Shown piece after piece: positions 8,981-16,875 of a DNA stretch of 54,492 nucleotides. Origin of the DNA: Pseudomonas baetica (GTDB taxonomy: Bacteria > Pseudomonadota > Gammaproteobacteria > Pseudomonadales > Pseudomonadaceae); contig NZ_JAIHLQ010000042.1 in assembly GCF_019733355.1 (NCBI RefSeq), positions 1 to 54,492 of the forward strand. Direction: 5' to 3'. Numbering within the stretch: the stretch's first letter is position 1; each line of letters starts with the position of its first letter. The notes under the pieces are model-generated. The model did not search any database. It had not been told where the DNA came from and saw only the letters and a program-made list of their open reading frames with translations. The position numbers and the translations under genes are program-made.

Positions 8981-9340
8981 TCACCCCGGCAACTGCAAAT
9001 TATCCAACGCCCGATTCACTGCCAATTCCCCGAGCATGATCAACTGCGCAATCCCCAACAATGCCCGACGCTGCGACGCCGGCAACAGACTGGCAACGTT
9101 CTGCGCGATGGTTTGGGCCGAAGCGAGTGTTTCACTGGCATCGATCAGCAGTTCTTCATTTTTGTTGTCCGCCGTTACGGCATACATCCCACGTTTTTTA
9201 CGCGGAGGCGGCGTGGAACCGGGTGGACAGAGGTAATGGTCGAGGGCGCGGTCGGCGGCTTCGTGAAGTTTTCTGGAATCGAGGGATTCGTAAGGGGAAA
9301 CCGAGTCGGTTTCGGGTGGGTTGGGTGTTGGTTTGATCAT
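8981..9340 (-). CDS. DUF6124-like small protein, copy A
   Basis: The 119-aa soluble protein starts MIKPTPNPPETDSVSPYES. It belongs to a family that is abundant in Pseudomonas, usually annotated as DUF6124 (formerly grouped with DUF3077). Its function is unknown to me. The N-terminal half is charged (KLHEAADRALDHYL) and the C-terminal half is helical, with LLPASQRRALLGIAQLIMLG and ELAVNRALDNL. The start at 9340 has an AAGGAG site; a start at 9373 would read into the leader. It is preceded by a 360-base structured leader. A near-identical full copy lies at 17741-18100 and a truncated one at 11075. No membrane segment or catalytic motif is seen. Confidence 0.85.
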   Translation of the reverse strand: MIKPTPNPPETDSVSPYESLDSRKLHEAADRALDHYLCPPGSTPPPRKKRGMYAVTADNKNEELLIDASETLASAQTIAQNVASLLPASQRRALLGIAQLIMLGELAVNRALDNLQLPG

Positions 9341-9702
9341 GGTGAAGCTCCTTGATTGTTGGAGCCGCCACATTTCGCTGCGAAACGAAGGGAGGTGGCA
9401 GCTGTACGCAGGTTCGCAGACCGGGAATCAAGGCACCCGGCATACCCGAAGGTATCCCGCGCACAGCCGCCATAAAGCACCATTGCCGAAAATGGCAACG
9501 AGATTGGTAGCGCTGTGCGCCTTGATTGATCCGGGCTGCGAAACCCGATCGCTGATTCGTCAGCGACCGAACCACAATAGAACCCGCCCCCAAGGCGCAC
9601 AAGCCGGCGGATTCTGGCGTAGCTGTAGGCAATGGCGCAAGGATGTGTAGCCTGGGAGAGTGTTTGGAGATGTCTTTTTAAACGCTGGTGTTTATCGAGA
9701 CC
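9341..9702 (-). ncRNA. Structured 5' leader RNA of DUF6124 gene, copy A
   Basis: This is a long non-coding leader on the same strand as the downstream gene. Comparison with the copy at 18101-18463 supports these elements. A 14-bp stem pairs 9396-9409 with 9459-9472. A pseudoknot stem pairs 9426-9433 with 9520-9527. Three short hairpins lie at 9374-9389, 9411-9422 and 9532-9547. The outer two hairpins carry the same loop, and the middle loop (tcgcag on the plus strand) is its complement. The stem's two plus-strand A.C mismatches become U.G pairs on the minus strand, and a C(UUCG)G loop appears only on the minus strand, so the RNA is read from the minus strand. The 5' part (9541-9702) is nearly identical between copies. 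I do not recognise it as a named RNA family. It could be a cis-regulator or an independent RNA. Confidence 0.7.
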
Positions 9703-9931
9703 TTACTGCGGCACCTTCCCGTTTAAACAAATCTGCCCCATTACCGGCAATTTTTACCGCGCACAACGCGTGAACCCAGTCGGGGCGTAAAGGCATTGCG
9801 AGCGACTCGACAGAAGCCACTCACCAACAGTCAATCAAAGATCTGTAAGAAATATTGAGCGCAACTTTTGCCTCAGGCATTCTGTGCGACGCAAATGTAC
9901 ATGGACGGTAGATTTTTGGCGGAACTGTTAA
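9703..9931. other. Intergenic region before secreted protein 1
   Basis: No gene is seen here. The GC content drops towards 9932. The short segment cagtcggggcgtaaaggcat is not recognised. The region should hold the promoter for the gene at 9932, but no clear box stands out. Confidence 0.4.
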
Positions 9932-10273
9932 ATGAAACTAAAAATATTAGCCATCAGCCTTTTATGTTGCGTCAGTTTATTTTCTAGCGCAGCAGACGTT
10001 CCTATCAAAGAGGGAATGCCATTTTCGAAAGCCCGAAAAGCTTTGATCAAAAATGGCTGGAAGCCGAATCCGTCCTACTCAAGTGAGTTCGGGGTTGAAA
10101 ACGTCATCCAAAGAAAAGGCTTCAATGAAATCGAGTCTTGCACGGAAGGCGTCCGTTTCTGCAGCTTCAACTACATCAAGAACGGAGATTGTTTAGGTGT
10201 AGGAACTGTCGGCGAAGAAGTCAAAGACATGAAAGTTTATTCCTGGAACTTCAAATGTCCTGAAAAGGATTGA
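9932..10273 (+). CDS. Small secreted Cys-containing protein, paralogue 1
   Basis: This 113-aa protein has a clear signal peptide (MKLKILAISLLCCVSLFSSAA, cleavage near SSA-AD), so the mature part (about 92 aa) should be periplasmic or exported. Cysteines lie in CTEGVRFC, GDCLGV and the terminal KCPEKD, giving four that could form two disulfides. It is a diverged paralogue of the gene at 10525: both share GWKP, a C...C.F.Y...G.CL core, GE...DM.V..W and a terminal CP motif. The gene is more AT-rich than the core genes around it. I do not recognise the family. The adjacent muramidase-like remnant suggests a periplasmic immunity role, but that is inference. Confidence 0.75.
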   Translation: MKLKILAISLLCCVSLFSSAADVPIKEGMPFSKARKALIKNGWKPNPSYSSEFGVENVIQRKGFNEIESCTEGVRFCSFNYIKNGDCLGVGTVGEEVKDMKVYSWNFKCPEKD

Positions 10274-10305
10274 AACCAGAAATCGACAACAAAGTGATGA
10301 CAAAG

Positions 10306-10348
10306 GGGACTGATTTATTTTATGGAAATAAATCAGTCCCGTTTTTTT
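10306..10348 (+). terminator. Rho-independent terminator
   Basis: A perfect 14-bp stem (10306-10319 with 10327-10340), a 7-base loop and a run of seven T form a textbook terminator 33 bases after the stop of the gene at 9932. Confidence 0.92.
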
Positions 10349-10524
10349 GCTAGGCGTGATCGACAAGATCAAGGCCGGTGACATTCCGGGCGCGATGCCT
10401 AAAGCAGCAACAAGGTGGACGGCGCTTCCCGAAGGTCCAGGCAAGAAGAATCACTATCCTCCGCAACCTTACGCCGAGTATCCGGACTTTTCATCGACCT
10501 ACAAATCTGCGGAGGAACTGTCCA
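10347..10524 (+). pseudogene. Muramidase-like C-terminal remnant
   Basis: An open frame without a proper start encodes LGVIDKIKAGDIPGAMPKA, then TRWTALPEGPG and a Tyr/Pro-rich end. The pattern (I.AG.I..A......W..LP) resembles the C-terminus of phage-type GH104 lysozymes or muramidases, though the match is by eye and weak. The frame runs directly into the secreted protein gene at 10525. A second, more decayed copy of the same DNA lies at 17531-17600. It is probably the tail of a lost toxin or lysozyme gene whose neighbour was kept. Confidence 0.45.
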
Positions 10525-10914
10525 ATGAAGGCTTCGCCCCTCGTACTTGCCGCACTTTATTGCATGGGCATCAGCACAGCATTTGCCGACGGCTCACAGG
10601 CGATAAGCGACAAACACGGGCCAGCAGGCATCGCCGTCGGTGAGCGTTTGGTGGCAGCCAAGTCCAAGCTAGTCAAACAAGGATGGAAGCCGACGCAGAT
10701 GCACACCACCGACGGCTATGAATACAGTGGCGTGGAACGGGAGCTGGCTGCACGCAAGTTCTTCGAACTGGATACCTGCTCGTTTGATAGCTCGCGCTGC
10801 ATCTTGTACTACACGAAGAAAGGAACTTGCCTGCGCGTCGATACCATCGGTGAGCAATTCAATGACATGACGGTGACGCGATGGACCCGTGAATGTCCCG
10901 AGGCGCCTCAATAA
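10525..10914 (+). CDS. Small secreted Cys-containing protein, paralogue 2
   Basis: The 129-aa protein starts MKASPLVLAALYCMGISTAF with cleavage near AFA-DG, giving a mature secreted domain of about 107 aa. I chose the ATG at 10525 because it has a GAGGA site and begins a clean signal peptide. The mature part shares the pattern of the protein at 9932: G..L..AK..L...GWKP, TCSFDSSRCILYY, GTCLRVDTIGEQFNDMTV and a final ECPE. The four mature cysteines align between the two paralogues. Its function is unknown. It is followed by a REP element and a DUF6124-like gene, the same order that remains, decayed, at 17570-18100. Confidence 0.78.
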   Translation: MKASPLVLAALYCMGISTAFADGSQAISDKHGPAGIAVGERLVAAKSKLVKQGWKPTQMHTTDGYEYSGVERELAARKFFELDTCSFDSSRCILYYTKKGTCLRVDTIGEQFNDMTVTRWTRECPEAPQ

Positions 10915-11000
10915 CCACACGAAAACGGCGCAGGACAGTACCCGACCCGCTCCCACAGCTTTCAGCGTCGTACACAACATCTGCAATCAGCATAAAACCC

Positions 11001-11030
11001 TGTGGGAGCGGGCTTGCCCGCGAAGGCGCC
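11001..11030 (+). repeat. Single REP element in module B
   Basis: This is the same core and downstream context as at 8904 and 17666 (ctgtgggagcgggcttgcc then gaaggcgccagaacg). Confidence 0.75.
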
Positions 11031-11074
11031 AGAACGGACACCCAATCAATCATCAGGTGATCCCGACACCCGCA

Positions 11075-11320
11075 TCACCCCGGCAATTGCAGATTATCCA
11101 ACGCCCGATTCACCGCCAGTTCCCCCAGCATGATCAACTGCGCAATCCCCAACAACGCCCGACGCTGCGACGCCGGCAACAGACTGGCGACGTTCTGGGC
11201 GATGGTTTGCGCCGAAGCGAGTGTTTCACTGGCATCGAGCAGCAGTTCTTCATTTTTGTTGTCCGCCGTCACGGCGTACATCCCACGGCTTTTGCGTAGA
11301 GGCGGCGTGGAACCGGCCCA
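11075..11320 (-). pseudogene. Truncated DUF6124-like gene, copy B
   Basis: The last 68 codons (from MYAVTADNKN) are nearly identical to copies A and C, and the frame is recognisable slightly further upstream (GSTPPLRKSRG). Upstream of that, the DNA diverges and an in-frame TAA appears about 60 bases before the conserved Met. The N-terminal 50 residues and the entire leader are missing. The break coincides with the end of the AAA/radical-SAM operon, so an insertion or recombination probably removed the 5' half. A shortened protein starting at 11281 cannot be excluded, but no ribosome site is evident. Confidence 0.75.
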
Positions 11321-11369
11321 TGGGCGTGTCGCCAGGGATTAAGCGGTTAGGCTGCCAAATCACCGAAAA

Positions 11370-12980
11370 TTAAAAATCAATTTGCCTACCGCCGATTTGA
11401 GTTTCCTTATCATTCTGACCGGCAACCATAGCCGAAGCGCTAATTGCATTTTGATTCGCCCAATCACGAAGTTTCGTGAACTCGTCTTTACGCATTTTGC
11501 TCATGGGTACAAAACGCGAAATAGTCGTTTCAAAATCCACCATCGTCAAGTCGCTTAAATCACCAGAGCCATTCATCCGCCGTGAGAACGCTTCAATCAG
11601 CGAGTCCCCAACCCAAGCTTCGATTTCAGCACCAGAAAGCACAATGTCTTTACCAAAATTCGACTCGCCGCCTAGAGCAGACAATCGATCCAAATCGAAT
11701 TTTTCTGGATCACGCTTCAATTTCTTCAGATGTATTTCAAGAATCTTCTTTCTTTCCAATGTCGACGGGAAGTCAACGAAAAATATTTCGTCGAATCGCC
11801 CCTTCCTCAACAACTCCGGCGGTAAGCTGTTGATATTGTTAGCGGTAGCAAACACAAAAACAGGTGCCGTTTTTTCTTGCATCCAAGTCAACAGCGTGCC
11901 GAATACGCGTGTAGCAGTGCCACCATCAGATGCCCCTCCGGAAGAGCCAGAAAGTCCTTTTTCAATTTCATCGATCCATAGGATGCAGGGCGAGATAGCT
12001 TCGGCAGTACGTAGTGCGGAACGAATATTGGATTCTGAAGAGCCGACCACCCCTTGGAAGATTTTTCCCATATCCAAACGCAATAAGGGCATGTTCCATG
12101 ACGACGATATGCATTTCGCCGTTAACGACTTGCCACAACCGGGAACTCCCGTTAAGAGCAAACCCTTCGGGGTTCTGACACCAAACTCCTGAGCCAACTG
12201 CCCAAAACACTGGCTACGCAAATGGAGCCATTTCTTAAGAGTTGCCAGCCCTCCAACATCTTCAAGACTTACCTTTGAGTCAATGTATTCCAAGATGCCT
12301 GTTTTCCGTATAATTTGTTTTTTCTCGGAAAGCAGATCCTTTACGGTGTTTTCATTTATATTCAGACTGGATACCAATGAACGAGACAAGCTATTGTCAA
12401 TTTCCAACCCCGTGAGACCCAAAGCGGCATCAATGAGTTTATCTTTTGCCTCACTAGAAAGATCAATCTTAACGCTGCCATTACCCTGCCATGAATTAAC
12501 AAAGTTATTTATCTGAGCCTTAACTTCTTCTCTTGACGGGAGTGGAAAATCAATTAACGTTATTTCCTTTTGCAGATCATTGGCAACTTCAAAGCTGGGT
12601 GCCACGACAATGCAGTTACTTCGATAACCACGCGAACGGATATTGATGGCTAAATCTCGAAGTCGACGGCGGTAGACAGGGTTTGAGCTTGAGGCAAGGT
12701 AGTTATGAGCATCACAAAAAACAAAAATGTTTTTGCTGCCCTCCTCCTTCGCCTTTTCTTCGCAAAAATCCAAGGCCATTTTCAGATCAAAGGTTTTATC
12801 CCCAGCCACGACGCCATTTATCTGCACGCCTAGCGTCGAGTTCCAAACGAACAAACGATGGCTGAGCGCCTTGGCGATTTCAGAAATCTCATTGAGTGCA
12901 CGCTCTTCCTCAAAAGTTTCAATGACCAAAATCGCATAACGCGCTTTTAGGTAATCTGTTATCTGCTTGGTACGGCTCAT
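11370..12980 (-). CDS. Ycf46-like AAA+ ATPase
   Basis: The 536-aa protein has an N-terminal region (1-235) of the Ycf46 type, with a degenerate ATPase-like fold (IFVFCDAHNYL, NCIVVAPSFEV). A classic AAA+ module follows: Walker A GVPGCGKS (278-285), Walker B ILWIDEIE (333-340), sensor region VFVFATANN, and Arg finger RKGRFDEIFFVDFP. Ycf46-like ATPases are widespread in cyanobacteria and plastids and occur patchily elsewhere, often beside Ycf35/DUF1257 and DUF2997 proteins, as here. It is the last gene of a four-gene minus-strand operon, 27 bases after the radical SAM gene. The substrate is unknown. The context suggests an ATP-driven remodeller acting with the radical SAM and membrane proteins. 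Confidence 0.85.
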   Translation of the reverse strand: MSRTKQITDYLKARYAILVIETFEEERALNEISEIAKALSHRLFVWNSTLGVQINGVVAGDKTFDLKMALDFCEEKAKEEGSKNIFVFCDAHNYLASSSNPVYRRRLRDLAINIRSRGYRSNCIVVAPSFEVANDLQKEITLIDFPLPSREEVKAQINNFVNSWQGNGSVKIDLSSEAKDKLIDAALGLTGLEIDNSLSRSLVSSLNINENTVKDLLSEKKQIIRKTGILEYIDSKVSLEDVGGLATLKKWLHLRSQCFGQLAQEFGVRTPKGLLLTGVPGCGKSLTAKCISSSWNMPLLRLDMGKIFQGVVGSSESNIRSALRTAEAISPCILWIDEIEKGLSGSSGGASDGGTATRVFGTLLTWMQEKTAPVFVFATANNINSLPPELLRKGRFDEIFFVDFPSTLERKKILEIHLKKLKRDPEKFDLDRLSALGGESNFGKDIVLSGAEIEAWVGDSLIEAFSRRMNGSGDLSDLTMVDFETTISRFVPMSKMRKDEFTKLRDWANQNAISASAMVAGQNDKETQIGGRQIDF

Positions 12981-13007
12981 GCTTATTATCCCTGCGCTTG
13001 AACTGAG

Positions 13008-13529
13008 TTATACATGCATCGGAAGACCGGTTTTGGTAACGCCAGAACTTGAAACAATAAACTCGACAACTCTTCCAGTACGGAAAAAGTCAATATCGAC
13101 TCTGTCGCTGGTTTTGATAATTTGCTTGTGCTGATAGGGATGTTTAGCGTTATGCCGATACCGACCGGCCAGCGTCAAGTCTACGGCTTTAACAACTCGA
13201 ATCATGCCTTCATTCTGGAATATCTCTTTTGGCGTATAGCCTGTATAGAGTATCCAGTTTTTCTCGCCATTGACGGCATGTATTAATTGTTCCAAGGCTG
13301 GCGCCTGGTCGAGCGGTTCCCCCCCGGAGAGGGTAACCCCAGCGATGTCCATTGCATTTATCTTCTGAGCCAATTCATAAACAGACATCAGCGTATTCGC
13401 TTCGCCATCATGCGTCGTCTGGTTGAAACATCCCTTACAATTCAGCACACAACCCTGCACCCATAATGTCAAGCGTAATCCAGGGCCGTTAACGCGGCTT
13501 AACTCCATATGGTGTAAATTGATTTCCAT
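13008..13529 (-). CDS. Radical SAM protein, NrdG-like
   Basis: The 173-aa single-domain radical SAM enzyme has the cluster motif CVLNCKGC (Cys 27, 31, 34), then LSGGEPLDQ, the SAM-binding GGE motif. It is compact, like NrdG and other activases that install a glycyl radical, and lacks a SPASM or other auxiliary-cluster domain. No glycyl-radical enzyme gene is present in the window, so the target is unknown. The start codon abuts the stop of the DUF1257-like gene (13530), implying coupled translation. It could modify a partner in this operon, or carry out another radical reaction. The family assignment is secure; the role is not. Confidence 0.85.
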   Translation of the reverse strand: MEINLHHMELSRVNGPGLRLTLWVQGCVLNCKGCFNQTTHDGEANTLMSVYELAQKINAMDIAGVTLSGGEPLDQAPALEQLIHAVNGEKNWILYTGYTPKEIFQNEGMIRVVKAVDLTLAGRYRHNAKHPYQHKQIIKTSDRVDIDFFRTGRVVEFIVSSSGVTKTGLPMHV

Positions 13530-14162
13530 TTAGAAGTTCGCACTGAGAATTTGAAGGGTTTGCTCTTCATGAACTACGGTATATTCCGGCTTCCACTCTG
13601 TTACAAGCTCCGCCATAGGGCTAGAAAGTAGAGCCTCAAGCTCTTCAGTAAGTTTTGTGCAAATATCGCCTTTCACGCCATGCACTTCCTCCGTAATTGC
13701 ATCGCCCGTAAAAGTGACATGAATACCGTATTCATAGCGAGGTCCAAATTCAATCTCGAACCCTTGAAGCGTTTCTTTCACCCTTGCTGGAACCCCTGAT
13801 GCTTCTATGCGCTTGATGGTTTCATCGATGGCTACGCTGATGTATGCTTTCTGAAAGCTTAAAGCCAAATCATCCATTATCGCTTCATCGTTGACCGAAA
13901 TACTTTGCCGTTCGATGAGGAGTTTGTATGAGCCCGCCTCAATTTGGCAAACAAATAGATTGAACCCATCAGCGGTTTGGCCACAAATAGCCCTGTATTG
14001 CTGCGTGCCCAAATAACCTAACTTGCTCAACACTTTTTTACTGAAATCGCTGGCAAACGTGGAAACCAGACTCGTCGTCGGGCTAAGGCCCATCTTGCCG
14101 AAAGCTTTGGCAATCGCTTCTTCATTAACATAAGAAAATTCAAACTTTGTACAATGCGACAT
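13530..14162 (-). CDS. Ycf35 / DUF1257-like protein with DUF2997-like tail
   Basis: The 210-aa protein begins MSHCTKFEFSYVNEEAIAKA, resembling DUF1257 (Ycf35) proteins, which start MSHF and carry an early hydrophobic strand. The C-terminal part (FTGDAITEEVHGVKGDICTK then LTEELEALL) resembles DUF2997 (EV.GV.G..C...T..LE..L), a small protein often encoded next to DUF1257. If right, two usually separate partners are fused here. It is encoded two bases after the membrane protein stop and abuts the radical SAM gene. The biochemical function is unknown. The match is by eye and is the least certain of the operon apart from the membrane protein. Confidence 0.65.
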   Translation of the reverse strand: MSHCTKFEFSYVNEEAIAKAFGKMGLSPTTSLVSTFASDFSKKVLSKLGYLGTQQYRAICGQTADGFNLFVCQIEAGSYKLLIERQSISVNDEAIMDDLALSFQKAYISVAIDETIKRIEASGVPARVKETLQGFEIEFGPRYEYGIHVTFTGDAITEEVHGVKGDICTKLTEELEALLSSPMAELVTEWKPEYTVVHEEQTLQILSANF

Positions 14163-14164
14163 TA

Positions 14165-15157
14165 TTAAAGCTCCAGCCTGCGACCGGGAACAACTTCTTC
14201 GGCGGCCTGGATAGCAATTAACACATCAGGGGCAACCTCGATGTTACGCACAGGCGCCATGGGTACAAGCGTCGCTTCAGGCGCAACATTTTTTAAAGCC
14301 GGGGCTGGAGTTTCGGAGTTGACAACCACTCGACGTCTTTGTACTGCCTGTGATGCACCACTATCGCTCAGAAGACTTGCATCAATCGCTTCTAACAGCC
14401 GTCTTATTATCAGGGTTGGATTTGATGTGAGCTTTTCATATAGTTCAATGCGCAACAAAGCATCGGCTCCATCATTGAATTGCAATTTAACAAAATGATT
14501 TTGGGATGCATCGCCAGCGATGCCAATGCGCGAGATCTGATTCAGGTCCCGTGACAGCTTTCTCCAAACACTCCCGTCAAACGACGCAACAATTAACTTG
14601 GTCGCTGTTGCGGCAAAAGCATTGCAACCATTTTTAACCTCACCGGCATCAAAATTCTGGTAGCTGACCAGAATTTTCTCCCCGGCAGGAAATCCCAGAG
14701 CGGTTTCCAAATATTCATTTGTCGAAAAATCGACATCCTCGTGAAATTTTAATGTTTTTGAATAAAAATAAAGACAAACAATGCCACCTATTCCATAGTA
14801 CAGTGTTGTCATCGCCGTTTCCGGTGCAAGAACTGCAATAATTACCCCCGACAGAATAATGATTGCATAACCGTAATTTATACCCGCCTTTGTATTGAAT
14901 TTTTTATTTCTATAAGCCTGAAATGTTTTACCGGGAATATATTTTTTTGAAGGTGCAAATAGCAGGACACCCACACCAAAAAAAATCAGAGTGATAAACC
15001 CCATTGCAGCCTGGCGAATTTGCCCATTCTGCAACCCTTCAAGAAATGCCCTCGCACCGCCAAAAATAAAAACAGGTAGGCTTGCCAGGATTAAAAGTCC
15101 CAATATCTTACCTTTGGCGATCATCATCATTTTCCACACCGGGATAGTTCTTATCAT
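14165..15157 (-). CDS. Membrane protein heading the AAA/radical-SAM operon
   Basis: The 330-aa protein has four predicted membrane helices in the first 135 residues (LGLLILASLPVFIFGGA, MGFITLIFFGVGVLLF, YAIIILSGVIIAVLAP, LYYGIGGIVCLYFY), a cytoplasmic domain (about 150-265) with a PH-like strand pattern (KILVSYQNF, ATKLIVASFDGSVWRKL, HFVKLQFNDG), and a Pro/Ala-rich, probably unstructured tail. The start at 15157 has an AGAAGG site nine bases upstream. It is the first gene of the operon and may anchor the AAA+ ATPase or sense membrane state. I do not recognise the family. It is AT-richer than the flanking hxc genes, suggesting transfer. Confidence 0.7.
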   Translation of the reverse strand: MIRTIPVWKMMMIAKGKILGLLILASLPVFIFGGARAFLEGLQNGQIRQAAMGFITLIFFGVGVLLFAPSKKYIPGKTFQAYRNKKFNTKAGINYGYAIIILSGVIIAVLAPETAMTTLYYGIGGIVCLYFYSKTLKFHEDVDFSTNEYLETALGFPAGEKILVSYQNFDAGEVKNGCNAFAATATKLIVASFDGSVWRKLSRDLNQISRIGIAGDASQNHFVKLQFNDGADALLRIELYEKLTSNPTLIIRRLLEAIDASLLSDSGASQAVQRRRVVVNSETPAPALKNVAPEATLVPMAPVRNIEVAPDVLIAIQAAEEVVPGRRLEL

Positions 15158-15258
15158 TCACAAACCTTCTAGAGTTGATTCAGTAGCGCGTAGTGACGGG
15201 ATGACTGTAGAACTGCTGATGGGTCTATGCTACATGACGACCTTTGATTTATCACGCA

Positions 15259-15477
15259 CTAGGGATGGTCTGAAGTAGCCATACGGTTCGAGCTAACTTC
15301 AACCACTGCCGATTTTGAAAGTGGCCAGTCGATCCAAAACGCTTTGGCATTGCCAATAGAGAGCGTCACGGGTAGTTGGCTCCCCTGCAGATCGTAACGG
15401 CCATGTACCCTACAATCGAGCGGTAGCTCCGGCAAGGCGCCAAGCACTCGTTTGTGAACGCCAGGATCGGACTTCAA
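15259..15477 (-). CDS. Short hypothetical protein or gene fragment
   Basis: This is a 72-codon frame starting with TTG and preceded by GGAGG at a good distance. The product (KSDPGVHKRVLGALPELPLD, then CRVHGRYDLQG) looks like folded-protein sequence rather than random translation, but has no recognisable domain or signal peptide. It may be the C-terminal piece of a larger lost protein. It lies between two operons and reads towards the start of neither. Confidence is low. Confidence 0.35.
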   Translation of the reverse strand: MKSDPGVHKRVLGALPELPLDCRVHGRYDLQGSQLPVTLSIGNAKAFWIDWPLSKSAVVEVSSNRMATSDHP

Positions 15478-15768
15478 AAAAAACCTCCAATTTATGAAAT
15501 TGAACGGGGAACACTATCGGTGATAACCCTGAAAAATCCTGTCAGTCCTAAAGCGCCGTGAGGGAGCGATTCGACGTTTTTGTCGGCGAACTCAACTTGG
15601 TTAAACTGGAGCGCTTTTTTACACACCCTGTATCCAAAACGCTCATTGCATTGACAATGCTATCGTCCACTCCTTTTCAAAATTCCTGACAGATTATGAA
15701 TACAGCCGAATCTTCAATACGGGTCATTAATCCCGCGCCAGGCATCCCTGAATCAATGGATACCTGAC
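15478..15768. other. Intergenic region before the DUF3137 gene
   Basis: I see no gene or repeat. The stretch tgatgggtaca-type boxes are absent. A promoter for the DUF3137/LemA pair is expected here but not identified. Confidence 0.4.
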
Positions 15769-16872
15769 ATGGCCAACCCATCGCAGAACGCGAGATTAAA
15801 TGAGTTGCTGGCTGTGAGCGAAGCCAGTATTGACAGGACTGAGTCCAACACCGACTTATTGAAGGTGATCCATGAGTTCGCCTCGTACGATGGCCCGCTC
15901 GAATTCGATCGCACACGCGCATGGTGGTTTTTCGGCACTGGCCTGTTATTGCTTGCGAGTGCTGTGGCCCTTTATTGGATTGGGAACATCTCTAGCGTCG
16001 CTCTGTTCTTTTATCGATTGAAAATTGATCCCGACTCGTTCGGCATGGGCACTGGTTTTCTTGGCATCGTGATTGCCGCTTGGAGTCTGACATGGATGAA
16101 ATCCAAATCTAATCGGTTGCCGTCGCTCAGTAAAAGAATTGCTCGACTGTCATCCTACTTCCACAACGGACTGACTTTGCTGAAAGAAGACTCGGCCACG
16201 ACCCTCAAGAAGCTGGACACAGAATTTGGTGATTACCGCCGGGGCGACTACAGCCGCGAGTTGGTCGAGTCGATACAGGGTGTATTCCCCGGCACGTTGC
16301 GCAACCTCCCTTACCACTATCGCCAGTTGCACTACGTTAACAGGCGAACAGTGCAAACCACGGTGACCGACAAAGATGGAAAAACCAAAACGGAGACTCG
16401 AGTGGTTTACGACCACTACGACCGGTACAGCCTGGTCATCGACTTTCCATGGGTCAGCGGGATATCGGTTAGATCTGATGACCAATCGGAGAACGACTAT
16501 CCGTGGCCCATGGACACGGCTTCTCCGGATTTCAATAAAGCGTTCCGTTTGACCGGTCGCAGCGAGATGCTCTGTGCGAAATTCATCAAGCCTTCGACGG
16601 TGCTCCACTTGCTGAAGCTGTTCGACATCCTCGATCGTCCGAACCTGGAGTTCTCCAATAGTGGAGAGCTCTGCCTCAGTTTCGCGAGCAGCGACCTGTT
16701 CGCGTACGGTGCTCAGTATTCGCTGGCTTCGCCCAACAATTTTTACGCAGAAATTTCTGCCGGTATCGAACTGCCGCGCCTGATGTCTGCGCTCCAATGG
16801 AGCCATGCACTCAGCGAACTGCACGATGACAACTTTGCCTCCTCTCCCCTAACAAGCCGCCAAGAGAAGTAA
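15769..16872 (+). CDS. DUF3137-like membrane protein
   Basis: The 367-aa protein has a cytoplasmic N-terminal helix (1-48), two adjacent membrane segments (about 51-68 AWWFFGTGLLLLASAVALYW and 93-107 GTGFLGIVIAAWSLTW), then a large soluble domain with LPYHYRQLHYVNRRTVQT, a KDGKTKTETRVVYDHYDRYS strand pair and FYAEISAGIELPRLM near the end. The topology and the immediate downstream LemA gene match DUF3137 proteins, which are regularly paired with LemA. The ATG at 15769 has only a weak ribosome site. Function is unknown; LemA/DUF3137 pairs are proposed envelope or stress proteins. The stop is three bases before the lemA start. Confidence 0.7.
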   Translation: MANPSQNARLNELLAVSEASIDRTESNTDLLKVIHEFASYDGPLEFDRTRAWWFFGTGLLLLASAVALYWIGNISSVALFFYRLKIDPDSFGMGTGFLGIVIAAWSLTWMKSKSNRLPSLSKRIARLSSYFHNGLTLLKEDSATTLKKLDTEFGDYRRGDYSRELVESIQGVFPGTLRNLPYHYRQLHYVNRRTVQTTVTDKDGKTKTETRVVYDHYDRYSLVIDFPWVSGISVRSDDQSENDYPWPMDTASPDFNKAFRLTGRSEMLCAKFIKPSTVLHLLKLFDILDRPNLEFSNSGELCLSFASSDLFAYGAQYSLASPNNFYAEISAGIELPRLMSALQWSHALSELHDDNFASSPLTSRQEK

Positions 16873-16875
16873 GCC

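Noticed and set aside
9198..9632. Minus-strand open frame through the copy A leader
   Set aside because: The corresponding frame is not kept in copy C, whose differences preserve RNA pairing and not codons.
15677..15938. Two overlapping minus-strand frames at the start of the DUF3137 gene
   Set aside because: They are antisense to a better-supported gene and lack ribosome sites.
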